A DNA stretch of 64,000 nucleotides from Mucilaginibacter sp. KACC 22773 (GTDB taxonomy: Bacteria > Bacteroidota > Bacteroidia > Sphingobacteriales > Sphingobacteriaceae). The notes below the pieces were generated by a model. The model was given only the letters and a program-made list of their open reading frames with translations, was not told the origin of the DNA and ran no database searches. Location: assembly GCF_028736215.1 (NCBI RefSeq), contig NZ_CP117883.1:3472001-3536000 (forward strand). Direction: 5' to 3'. Within the stretch, counting starts at the first letter, position 1; each line of letters opens with the position of its first letter. Positions 56,065 through 64,000 of the stretch are shown here, piece after piece. Both the position numbers and the translations under genes were made by a program.

Positions 56065-56685
56065 TTAGCAATACATCAAACCCTTAATAAATATATCGGT
56101 AAGCAAAAGCTTCTTGGTCCTGATTTCTTCAAGGTGCTCCTTGCGGGGGAAACTGGTTTTCTTTTGAGATACGGCCCCTACCCTGATGCCATGCATGGCA
56201 TCCAATAAAAGGTCTACCAATTCCTCTGGTTTTTCTATCGGGCTTATGCAGCCCTTTTCTATTTCGCTTTTAACGGCGTTGCCCAATAGTGCAAGCTCGG
56301 CTTTGTGCACCTGTTCAACAATTTCCCAGATGGTATCGGGCAAATTTTGCTCGTTAAGCCTAAAAAAATCAAAAAAGTTATAATTACTTACTATAAAATC
56401 GTGATGGGTGTTTATCTGAAACACAAAAGCTTCTTTAAGGCTGCCGAATGTATCAGCCTTTTCTTCCAGTTTTTTCAGGTAGTCTACAGCCAGTTTTCGC
56501 ATTACGGCCATATATAGCTGGCTTTTATCCGGAAAGTAATAATATAGCAGTGCTTTTGACATTGAAAGATCGCCGGCTATTTCATTCATCGTGGTTTTTG
56601 AATAACCATAATGTAAAAAACGCTCGTACGATGCCTCTAATATCTTTTCCCTTTTTATATCCTGATGGTCGTGGGTTGTAGCCAT
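56065..56685 (-). CDS. TetR/AcrR-family transcriptional regulator
   Basis: 206 residues: N-terminal helix-turn-helix (about 12-60; REKILEASYERFLHYGYSKT, TMNEIAGDLSMSKALLYYYF) and a C-terminal ligand/dimer domain. It is divergent from the MscS gene (172 bp). It is not adjacent to the RND operon (which begins beyond the right edge), so control of efflux is not shown. Confidence 0.93.
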   Translation of the reverse strand: MATTHDHQDIKREKILEASYERFLHYGYSKTTMNEIAGDLSMSKALLYYYFPDKSQLYMAVMRKLAVDYLKKLEEKADTFGSLKEAFVFQINTHHDFIVSNYNFFDFFRLNEQNLPDTIWEIVEQVHKAELALLGNAVKSEIEKGCISPIEKPEELVDLLLDAMHGIRVGAVSQKKTSFPRKEHLEEIRTKKLLLTDIFIKGLMYC

Positions 56686-56857
56686 TGCCGTATCAATTAT
56701 TAAATCCCAGTCAGCATAAAAACTAAATTCCTGACTTTTTAAACAAATCTATCAAAAAATCTATACATAACTGTACCAAGTCCCCTTTCATTACGTGTTG
56801 TTAAAACAATTTTACATTCGTAGTATTTATGATAGTAATTAACTAACATTATTAAGC

Positions 56858-57976
56858 ATGAATATTGTTAACAGACTGCCCCCTGATCTGCTTGAATTTT
56901 CTAAACAAATCCCCGCCATCCTATGGAACCTTATTATAATGGTAACAGCTATCCTGATAGGTTTGCTCATAAAGGTTGCAGTTACACGATTATTTAAAGT
57001 TTATGCAAAAAAAGAAGCTACGGATTATTCTTTCTTCAGATCTGTCATCGTAAACCTGGGTAAGGCCATAACCTACTTTATTCCTTTGTTCCTGTTCAAC
57101 CTGTTTATCCCGCTAATGCGGATGGATAAAGCCTACCTTAGTCCGCTTGATAAAACAATTGAGATTTGCCTTACCATATCATTCGCGGGCATCCTGGTAC
57201 GCTCCATAAGCGTACTTGAAGATTATATTTACCACACTTACGACCTTAATAAAGCCGATAACCTGGTTGAACGTAAGGTGCGTACGCAAATTCAGTTTAT
57301 CCGTAAATTTTTGGTGGTACTTATTGTGTTTGTAACCATCGCCATCATCCTGCTTAGTTTTGACAGCATGCGCAAAATTGGTACAGGTTTACTAACTGGT
57401 GTTGGTATAGGCGGTATTATTGTGGGCTTTGCGGCGCAAACCTCATTGGGTAACCTGCTGGCCGGTTTCCAGATAGCGTTTACCCAGCCTATCCGTATTG
57501 ATGATGTGCTGGTTGTTGAAGGCGAATGGGGGCGCGTGGAAGAGATTACCTTAACCTATGTAGTACTAAACATCTGGGACAAACGAAGATTGATACTCCC
57601 CATCAATTACTTTATCACCAAGCCCTTTCAAAACTGGACACGGACATCATCCGAAATTTTGGGTACCGTGTTTTTGTATGTGGATTATACCATTCCGCTG
57701 GATGCTATCCGTGCGGAGTTTGAGCGGCTGATTAATTTAAGCCCGCTGTGGGATAAAAAAGTGCAGGTGGTACAGGTAACGGATACCAAAGAAAACAACA
57801 TCGAGGTACGGGTACTCATGAGTGCCCGCAACTCATCAGAAGCGTTTGACCTGCGCTGCTACGTCCGCGAAAACCTGGTAGGCTTTATACAGCAAAACTA
57901 CCCTGGCAGCTTACCAAGAATCAGGAACGAGGTTAGTAACCTTGAAAAATATTTGCAGCCCAAAGCCGAAGCTTAA
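56858..57976 (+). CDS. MscS-family mechanosensitive ion channel
   Basis: 372 residues. Membrane helices in about 20-195, with the pore-lining helix rich in Gly/Ala at GLLTGVGIGGIIVGFAAQTS. The MscS beta domain follows (QPIRIDDVLVVEGEWGRVEE, ITLTYVVLNIWDKRRLILPI) and a C-terminal mixed domain. It opens on membrane tension to release ions during hypo-osmotic shock. The stop overlaps the convergent DUF4126 gene by 4 bp. Confidence 0.93.
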   Translation: MNIVNRLPPDLLEFSKQIPAILWNLIIMVTAILIGLLIKVAVTRLFKVYAKKEATDYSFFRSVIVNLGKAITYFIPLFLFNLFIPLMRMDKAYLSPLDKTIEICLTISFAGILVRSISVLEDYIYHTYDLNKADNLVERKVRTQIQFIRKFLVVLIVFVTIAIILLSFDSMRKIGTGLLTGVGIGGIIVGFAAQTSLGNLLAGFQIAFTQPIRIDDVLVVEGEWGRVEEITLTYVVLNIWDKRRLILPINYFITKPFQNWTRTSSEILGTVFLYVDYTIPLDAIRAEFERLINLSPLWDKKVQVVQVTDTKENNIEVRVLMSARNSSEAFDLRCYVRENLVGFIQQNYPGSLPRIRNEVSNLEKYLQPKAEA

Positions 57977-58458
57977 GCTGCATTTGAAAATTCAATACCA
58001 CTGCCAATTACCAGGGCATCTTCAATAGCGCCAACAAACGGGTCGGTTACATTGCTGGCTTTTACAGCATCTTTACGTAACCAAAAACTGCCAAATGTTG
58101 ATGCAAAAGCCGCCGCGCCGCCAATTAAAGCGCCGGCAGCCGGGTTGCCCCCTGTTGCTTTATATATACTTGCGCCGGCAAGCGCTCCAGACATCATCCT
58201 GAACACAACCGAAACCGGTTTAATCCGGTCTTTTGCCGAGGGCAGTTTATCGCCGATGATCTCGCCTACGGCTAATATTTTCAGTGCCAACGCGACATTC
58301 CTGGATTGCATAAATTTTAACGGGGAATGATCAAGTCGTTTGGTTTGATGATGGCTTAATATATGACTGGCAATAACCGGTGCCGATGTTGACCGCATAC
58401 CGGCCAAAGCGCCCAACCCCATAACCTGCCAAAAAGGATGTGTTATTTTGAGTTCCAT
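57973..58458 (-). CDS. DUF4126 family membrane protein
   Basis: 161 residues, Gly/Ala-rich with probable membrane segments. Conserved blocks are GLGALAGMRSTSAPVIASHI and ILAVGEIIGDKLPSAKDRIK, with GALAGASIYKATGGNPAAGA. Function of the family is unknown. It is convergent with the MscS gene (4-bp overlap). Confidence 0.8.
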   Translation of the reverse strand: MELKITHPFWQVMGLGALAGMRSTSAPVIASHILSHHQTKRLDHSPLKFMQSRNVALALKILAVGEIIGDKLPSAKDRIKPVSVVFRMMSGALAGASIYKATGGNPAAGALIGGAAAFASTFGSFWLRKDAVKASNVTDPFVGAIEDALVIGSGIEFSNAA

Positions 58459-58582
58459 ATTAGTGCTTATTATACCATTTAAACCAAGCAGTGCTTATTA
58501 TGTTCTGTATAAAACATATAAATCAATAATTAAATACCGGAATTATAAAAGGCAACCAGCACAGTCAAAATTATTCCACAAC

Positions 58583-58613
58583 AAAAAAGCCGCCCCGATA
58601 AATTCAGGGCGGC
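58583..58613 (-). terminator. Intrinsic terminator of the RND efflux operon
   Basis: gccgccc (58589-58595) and gggcggc (58607-58613) form the stem. On the minus strand it is followed by tttttt. It is 25 nt after the pump gene stop. Confidence 0.88.
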
Positions 58614-58637
58614 CATTATTCTTTGTAGTTTAAAAAG

Positions 58638-61600
58638 TTAAACTTCTTCTGCTTCTAAAACCGGTACATGTTTTTCTTCCTTTTTACCAAAAAGCCGTGC
58701 TTTCAGGTTGTAACGTATAAGGTACATACATGGCACCAGGATCAGGGTGATGATGGTAGCAAAACCAAGGCCGAAGATCATTGTCCAGGCTAATGGCCCC
58801 CAGAAGGCTACGTTATCGCCACCAAAGTGAATGTGTGGTGCAAAGTGGCTAAACATCTCAACAAAGTCGATATTGAAGCCTACAGCCAATGGTATTAAAC
58901 CTAATATGGCAGCGGTGGCGGTTAACAATACCGGTGTCATACGGGTATGCCCCGCTTCAACTACGGCATCGTGTACGCTTGCGCCCTGATCAATCAACAT
59001 ATCCGTAAACTCTACCAGCAAGATTCCGTTTCGGACAACAACACCGGCAAGCGCTATAATGCCCACACCAGTCATAACGATAGCCATAGTCATGCCAAAA
59101 ATACTTACCCCCAATAATACCCCTATGATACTGAAGAAGATTTCGCTGATGATGATTAGTGTTTTACCTATTGAGTTAAACTGAATCATCAGGATAATAA
59201 ATATCAAACAAAATGATGTGGCTAAAGCTCCACCAAGGAAAACAACCGCCTCCATCTGATCTTCCTGACCACCACCCTGGCGAATGGTAACCGTTTCCGG
59301 TTTTTTAAAGTTAGCGATTGCTTTTAAGATCTGGGCATTCACATCATTAGGGTTATAAGGCTTAATGACGTTGGAACCTAAGGTTAACACCCTGCGTTGT
59401 TGTTTACGTTTGATGTTACTATAGGTGTTTGAATACCTTACATCGGTAAAAGCCGAGATAGGAACCTGCCTGATGGCACCACCTGTAGCCAAATCGCGGT
59501 AGGTAATTTTTAGGTTTTTCAATTCATCAATATTACCGCGCTGGTTTTCAAGCGCTCTTACCTTAATCTGGTAGTCATCTTCCTTAGTATTCCTAAAGTC
59601 GCCCGCTTTCCAGCCTAATACGGCCGTTACCAATGATTTAGTAATTTGAGAACTGTTGATACCCTCACGGTTGGCACGCTCACGGTCAATATCGAAAACG
59701 ATTTCCGGTTTATCGCTTTGCACGTCGGCAACAAGGTTTTCAATACCCGCAATATTTTGCTTGGTTAGGTAACTTTTTAGCCTGTTACCGGTAGCAACAA
59801 GTGTATCGATATTGTCACCAACAATTTCAATGGCTATGTCCTTTTGAACCGGAGGACCGCTATTTTCCTGCGCAACAGAAATTTTTGCTCCAGGTACACT
59901 ACCTACTGCTCCACGAATCCGTTTAAGGATAGCCTTAGTGTCTTTTCCTTCACGTTTACCAAATTCCACAAAAGCTACCGTCACTTTACCTTTATTCTGA
60001 TAATCGCCCTGATCTTCATCTGTAGGATCACTTACCCCTTTGGTAACATTTGATATTACAGATGATACAATATCTTTATCCGGTTCAACAGCGGCAGCCA
60101 CACGCTTTTCAATTGTTTTTGTTACTTCGTTGGTAGTTGCCTGGTCAGTACCGATAGGCATGGTTACATATACATAAGCGAAATTTGGATCGCCGGATGG
60201 GAAAAACTCGGGTGTTTTACCTAAAAAGTGGTTAATGACCAATGCCAAAATAAACAAAACAAAAGTACCACCCAACACAGTGCCCGGGCGTTTTACGGCG
60301 CGCTCCAGCCATTTAGCATACCATTTCTGGAATTTTGGCCATGCATTGTTTTGAAATCTGTCAATAACCCTCAACAATACAAAGTGGTTAAGCAAATATA
60401 AAATGATACATAGGGCCAGTAAGTTCCCCATACCCATAGTCCATTTGCCCATAAAGAACATCAGGTAGCTTAACGCAGCCAATACGCCCATCACCAATAC
60501 GGCACGTGTTGTTTTTTTATCAAACTTAGGGTTATCGTGTTCGCCGCTTACATGTGGCTTCATAAAATCAACCGCGAAAACTGGGTTCATGATATAAGCC
60601 ACTACCAACGATGCCAACAAGGTAATGATAAGCGTAATTGGTAAAAAGAACATGAAGTGACCGATTAAGCTATTCCAGAAAGCCAATGGAACAAATGGTG
60701 CCAGTGTGGTCATAGTACCAGAAAATACCGGCAGAAACACTTCACCCGCAGCCATCTTAGCGGCTTGTTTAATAGGTACTTTACCATTATCAAAAATACG
60801 GTGTGTATTTTCAATAACCACAATAGCATCATCCACTACTATACCCAATGCCAACAGGAACGAGAACAATACGATCATGTTTAGTGTAAAGCCAATAGCC
60901 GGCATGATCAGGAATGCTATAAAACATGATAGCGGAACTGATAACGCTACAAATATGGCGTTGGTTGTACCCATAAAAAACATCAGGATAACGGTTACCA
61001 ACATAAAACCGATAACAATGGTGTTGATCAAATCGCTAAGCGTAGTACGGGTTTTGTCTGACTGATCGCCTGTTACTGTGATATTCAATCCTTTAGGGAA
61101 AACAGTTTTTTGTTTATCCTTAATCAATTGATTTATTTTATCCGATGCCTGGATCAGGTTTTCGCCAGCTCTTTTGCTTACGTTAAGGGTAATTACGTTT
61201 TTAAACTTTGTGCTCTCAGGTGTTTTTAAGCGGGCATAACTTTCCTGCTCTAAAAATGAGTCTTTAACCTCAGCTATATCACGCAGGTAAACCGCCTGTC
61301 CCTTAGGGTTACGGATAACCATGGCGGCAACCTGGTCGGCATTTTTAAAATCCTGTTTAATATCAATGCTGCGTCTAACACCATCTGTTTTAATGGTACC
61401 AGCAGATGCCAGCACGTTTTCCTGGCCAACCCCGTTGATGATATCATCAAAGCTGATCTGCGCGGCAGTCATCTTATTCAAATCTACGTTGATCTGAATT
61501 TCGGGCGTAAGCGCACCTACTTCGTCAACCTTCGAGATCTCTTTGTAACTCTCTATTTCATCTTTCAACAGGTCGGCATATTCCTTCAACTTCTTCAGGT

Positions 61601-62072
61601 CATAATCGCCTGATATATTGATATATAAAATCGGCAAATCGGCTACGTTGATATCTGATATAACGGGCTCTTTGTAGTTCGCGTCGTTTTGAGGCAAATC
61701 CTGTTTGGCCTTGTCAACTGCGTCCTTTACGTCGATCTTGGCATCTTTAATGTCAATATTGGCATTAAACTCCGCAGTAATAACCGATACGTTTTGCAGG
61801 GAATTTGACGTTACTTTTTTTAATCCTTTTAACGACTTTAATTTTTTCTCTATCTGCCTGGTTACCAGATTCTCGATATTTTGCGGTGATTGGCCAATAA
61901 ATGTTGTGGTAACAAACACTTTGGACTGCGCGATATCAGGAAAGTTTTCTTTTGGCAGATTATTATAACTAACAAGACCTAATATCGTGATCAAAAATAT
62001 GAGCACGTATATAGCCGTTTTATTATCGATGGCCCAACTGGAGGGCGCGAATTCTTTGTTCAGATCTTTCAT
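58638..62072 (-). CDS. RND efflux pump permease (HAE1/AcrB superfamily)
   Basis: 1144 residues with about 12 membrane helices and two large periplasmic loops. The proton-relay pair D414-D415 (IVVDDAIVVIENTHR) is intact. RND motifs such as LPKENFPDIAQSKVFV, FMGTTNAIFVALSVPL and GVVVRNGILLVEF are present. It is a little longer than AcrB (about 1050), owing to extra sequence after the first transmembrane block. It exports small molecules from periplasm or membrane to the exterior with the adaptor and TolC. It is third and last in the operon (26 bp after the adaptor). Confidence 0.95.
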   Translation of the reverse strand: MKDLNKEFAPSSWAIDNKTAIYVLIFLITILGLVSYNNLPKENFPDIAQSKVFVTTTFIGQSPQNIENLVTRQIEKKLKSLKGLKKVTSNSLQNVSVITAEFNANIDIKDAKIDVKDAVDKAKQDLPQNDANYKEPVISDINVADLPILYINISGDYDLKKLKEYADLLKDEIESYKEISKVDEVGALTPEIQINVDLNKMTAAQISFDDIINGVGQENVLASAGTIKTDGVRRSIDIKQDFKNADQVAAMVIRNPKGQAVYLRDIAEVKDSFLEQESYARLKTPESTKFKNVITLNVSKRAGENLIQASDKINQLIKDKQKTVFPKGLNITVTGDQSDKTRTTLSDLINTIVIGFMLVTVILMFFMGTTNAIFVALSVPLSCFIAFLIMPAIGFTLNMIVLFSFLLALGIVVDDAIVVIENTHRIFDNGKVPIKQAAKMAAGEVFLPVFSGTMTTLAPFVPLAFWNSLIGHFMFFLPITLIITLLASLVVAYIMNPVFAVDFMKPHVSGEHDNPKFDKKTTRAVLVMGVLAALSYLMFFMGKWTMGMGNLLALCIILYLLNHFVLLRVIDRFQNNAWPKFQKWYAKWLERAVKRPGTVLGGTFVLFILALVINHFLGKTPEFFPSGDPNFAYVYVTMPIGTDQATTNEVTKTIEKRVAAAVEPDKDIVSSVISNVTKGVSDPTDEDQGDYQNKGKVTVAFVEFGKREGKDTKAILKRIRGAVGSVPGAKISVAQENSGPPVQKDIAIEIVGDNIDTLVATGNRLKSYLTKQNIAGIENLVADVQSDKPEIVFDIDRERANREGINSSQITKSLVTAVLGWKAGDFRNTKEDDYQIKVRALENQRGNIDELKNLKITYRDLATGGAIRQVPISAFTDVRYSNTYSNIKRKQQRRVLTLGSNVIKPYNPNDVNAQILKAIANFKKPETVTIRQGGGQEDQMEAVVFLGGALATSFCLIFIILMIQFNSIGKTLIIISEIFFSIIGVLLGVSIFGMTMAIVMTGVGIIALAGVVVRNGILLVEFTDMLIDQGASVHDAVVEAGHTRMTPVLLTATAAILGLIPLAVGFNIDFVEMFSHFAPHIHFGGDNVAFWGPLAWTMIFGLGFATIITLILVPCMYLIRYNLKARLFGKKEEKHVPVLEAEEV

Positions 62073-62098
62073 AATAAACAGATCAATTGTTAATAAAA

Positions 62099-63208
62099 TT
62101 AATTAGCACTCTGTAAAACTTTGACTTTGTCGCCGTCTTCCACTTCAGTTGCACCTTCAGTAATCAACTGATCACCTGCCTTTAATCCCGATAATATTTC
62201 AGTTTGGCCGCCATATGTGCCGCCCGATTTTACATTTACACGTTTTGCAATACCATTCTGGTTCAACAACACGTAATCGCCTTCTTCCGATTTCTGGATG
62301 GCTTTTACAGGTACAGTTATAGTATTTTCCTTAACATAATTAGCAATTTGTATGATGGCGGTCATGTTAGGGCGTAAGGTTTTACGCACAGGTAACTTAA
62401 TTTCAACACCAAAGCTTCTTGATGTAGGATCTATAACTTTAGCAGCAAATGTCACCTTAGTTACTAAGGAATCGTTAGCATCCGGCACTAATATTTTAAC
62501 TGCGTTGCCTGTATTTACACTACCCGAATATGATTCAGGTACATCAGCTTTAACCTTCAATACATCGGCGTTTACAACGCGGATACCTGTTTGGCCTGCT
62601 GTTAAGCCCTGTCCTATCTTAAGGTCCATTTGGTCGACAGTACCACTAATTGGCGAAACAATACGTGATAAACCAGCTTGTTGTTTTAAACTTGCTAAAG
62701 CTCTTTTGCTGGCTTGCAATGTTGTTTGCGCCTGTAGATACTGTACTTCGGTACCAATTTTTTGATCCCATAAGTTTTTCTGTCTTTCATATAAGGTTTG
62801 ATTTAGGCTTACCTGGGCCTCAGATTGCGCTATATTTTGTTGTGCTACGCTATTATCCAACTGCGCAAGTACCTGACCTTTATTTACATGATCGCCCACT
62901 TTAACATACAAAGCCGTAATGATACCGTTTGCCTGCGGAAACGCGGTAACGTTATCCTGCGCGTCAATTTTACCTTGTATTTGTACATAGTTGGTAAATG
63001 TACCGGCCTTTAGCACTACCGCTGCTACATCAGTTGTTTTGCCGCTATCTGTTGTACCAACTTCTGCTTGCAGTTTGGTTATTTTGGCATTAATATCCTG
63101 TTGCTGTTTTTGCAAGTCGGCCAATTCGGCTTTCTTGTCTTTTGGTTTTTCGGTGCAGGCAGCAGCCAAAAGAAGTAACGCCGCCGGTATGTAGAATATC
63201 TTTTTCAT
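62099..63208 (-). CDS. RND efflux periplasmic adaptor (membrane fusion protein)
   Basis: 369 residues, lipoprotein with an AAACTEKP lipobox. A coiled coil near 28-52 and helices around QSEAQVSLNQTLYERQKNLW, a lipoyl/barrel-sandwich part (ALYVKVGDHVNKGQVLAQLD) and beta-barrel and membrane-proximal domains follow. It links the inner-membrane pump to TolC. It lies between the TolC and pump genes (31 and 26 bp). Confidence 0.94.
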   Translation of the reverse strand: MKKIFYIPAALLLLAAACTEKPKDKKAELADLQKQQQDINAKITKLQAEVGTTDSGKTTDVAAVVLKAGTFTNYVQIQGKIDAQDNVTAFPQANGIITALYVKVGDHVNKGQVLAQLDNSVAQQNIAQSEAQVSLNQTLYERQKNLWDQKIGTEVQYLQAQTTLQASKRALASLKQQAGLSRIVSPISGTVDQMDLKIGQGLTAGQTGIRVVNADVLKVKADVPESYSGSVNTGNAVKILVPDANDSLVTKVTFAAKVIDPTSRSFGVEIKLPVRKTLRPNMTAIIQIANYVKENTITVPVKAIQKSEEGDYVLLNQNGIAKRVNVKSGGTYGGQTEILSGLKAGDQLITEGATEVEDGDKVKVLQSAN

Positions 63209-63239
63209 ATCGTTATTTTATATTGAGTTTAGTTTGTGT

Positions 63240-64000
63240 TTATTGAATTCGTCCGTATGCTTTATCAAGATCAACCTTACTTACCAGGGCGTCGTACAAT
63301 CCCTGGATATACTTGTTATCGGCATCCTCAAGACTGGTTTGCGCTTGTGTTACCTCAATGCTTGAGCCAACGCCCTGCTGATATTTGATTTTTGATACCC
63401 TTAATACTTCGCGTGCAAGCTCCTGGTTGGCTTTTTGGTTATTGAGGGATTGTAAACCATTCAGGTAACTCACACCTGCAACCTTAGCATCAAGATTTAT
63501 GGTATTTTTAAGATTTACCAGGTTATTTTGCGATTGCATCAATGAAATTTTGGCTTGTTTTACCTGGTTGCTGCGCTGACCGCTGCTAAAAATGGGGACG
63601 TTTAACGATAAACCGATGTAGCTTGATGGGAAAGAGTTTTTATACAAGTTACCAAAACTATTATCCTGGTATGATGCCGCGTAATTGCCGTTAAAATTTA
63701 AAGTTGGCAAATAGGCCGCTTTTTTGTTGGCTAACAATAACTCGTTTACCTTTTTATCAGTTTCCTGTAAAGCATATTCAATGCGATTGTGGTAAAAAGC
63801 GGTATCCTGGCCTAATTCTGCAACGCTGTTATCCATTTTAATATCAACCAGCTTATCCTTTAATGTCAGGTTATAATCTATGGGCATTCCCATCTGAAAT
63901 TTTAACATCTGGTAGTTTAAAGCAAGCGATCTGATCACATTTTCGCGCGTAGTAACCAAATTATTGTATTGAACAGTAATACGGTCAACATCAATCTTTT
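63240..64000 (-). CDS. TolC-family outer membrane efflux protein, partial (5' end outside window)
   Basis: The reading frame is open through the right edge at 64000; a TTG near 63957 is internal, not the start. About 250 residues of the C-terminal part are visible, with the second TolC repeat: long helices (NLVNLKNTINLDAKVAGVSY, LAREVLRVSKIKYQQGVGSS, IEVTQAQTSLEDADNKYIQG) and a beta-strand segment with NFNGNYAASYQDNSFGN. It forms the outer-membrane channel of the efflux system. Promoter and any adjacent regulator lie outside the window. Confidence 0.92.
   Translation of the reverse strand, partial: KIDVDRITVQYNNLVTTRENVIRSLALNYQMLKFQMGMPIDYNLTLKDKLVDIKMDNSVAELGQDTAFYHNRIEYALQETDKKVNELLLANKKAAYLPTLNFNGNYAASYQDNSFGNLYKNSFPSSYIGLSLNVPIFSSGQRSNQVKQAKISLMQSQNNLVNLKNTINLDAKVAGVSYLNGLQSLNNQKANQELAREVLRVSKIKYQQGVGSSIEVTQAQTSLEDADNKYIQGLYDALVSKVDLDKAYGRIQ

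Noticed and set aside
62352..62765. 137-residue ORF antisense to the RND adaptor
   Set aside because: Shadow of a well-supported gene, no recognisable domain.
63957..63959. TTG as start of the TolC gene
   Set aside because: The frame continues open to the window edge with TolC-like sequence, so this codon is internal.

Overview
The window reads as a chromosomal segment of a Bacteroidota bacterium of the family Sphingobacteriaceae, most like Mucilaginibacter or Pedobacter. The grounds are two SusC/SusD polysaccharide utilization loci (PULs), a hybrid two-component sensor, FecI/FecR-type regulation, DUF3823 and DUF4249 lipoproteins, a TAnnTTTG-type promoter in front of blaI, and many interspersed palindromic repeats. 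The genus is inference; no rRNA, tRNA or CRISPR array was found.

Layout. (1) 1-18.2 kb: PUL 1. On the minus strand are a truncated GH127-like gene, a GH2 glycosidase, a DUF3823 lipoprotein, SusD and SusC. Divergent from them is a one-protein hybrid sensor/regulator (HTCS), then a vanadium-haloperoxidase-like lipoprotein and a large VCBS/ASPIC lipoprotein. A 32-nt sequence matching at 28 positions lies upstream of both susC and the VCBS gene, so one regulator may control both. (2) 18.2-24.6 kb: a LytS/LytTR two-component pair followed by an STN-type TonB-dependent receptor overlapping a DUF4249 lipoprotein gene. (3) 24.5-34.3 kb: cardiolipin synthase, a YdjM-type membrane protein, an acyltransferase, two small unknown proteins, and a BlaI/BlaR1 module beside a TonB-dependent receptor. 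The BlaI promoter has a 12-bp palindrome between its -33 and -7 boxes. (4) 34.4-36.3 kb: an IS110-family element inside a cluster of interspersed repeats, with a 5' non-coding end that may encode a bridge RNA. (5) 36.4-47 kb: PUL 2, in transcription order ECF sigma, FecR, SusC with STN domain, SusD, GH29 alpha-L-fucosidase and sialate O-acetylesterase. It probably handles a fucosylated, O-acetylated glycan. (6) 47-56.7 kb: an AraC regulator with two SDR genes, a strongly structured 216-bp palindromic element, an SGNH esterase, small membrane and DNA-binding-like proteins, a lone receiver protein, GlgX and a TetR regulator. (7) 56.8-64 kb: an MscS channel, a DUF4126 protein and an RND efflux operon (TolC, adaptor, pump) running off the right edge.

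The non-coding DNA is unusually informative. It holds two candidate HTCS operators, a BlaI operator, intrinsic terminators placed between susD-side genes and glycosidases in both PULs, and several unrelated hairpin islands at gene ends. Three of these islands are built from different short words but share one head-to-head design. No complete undescribed multi-gene defence or secretion system was recognised.
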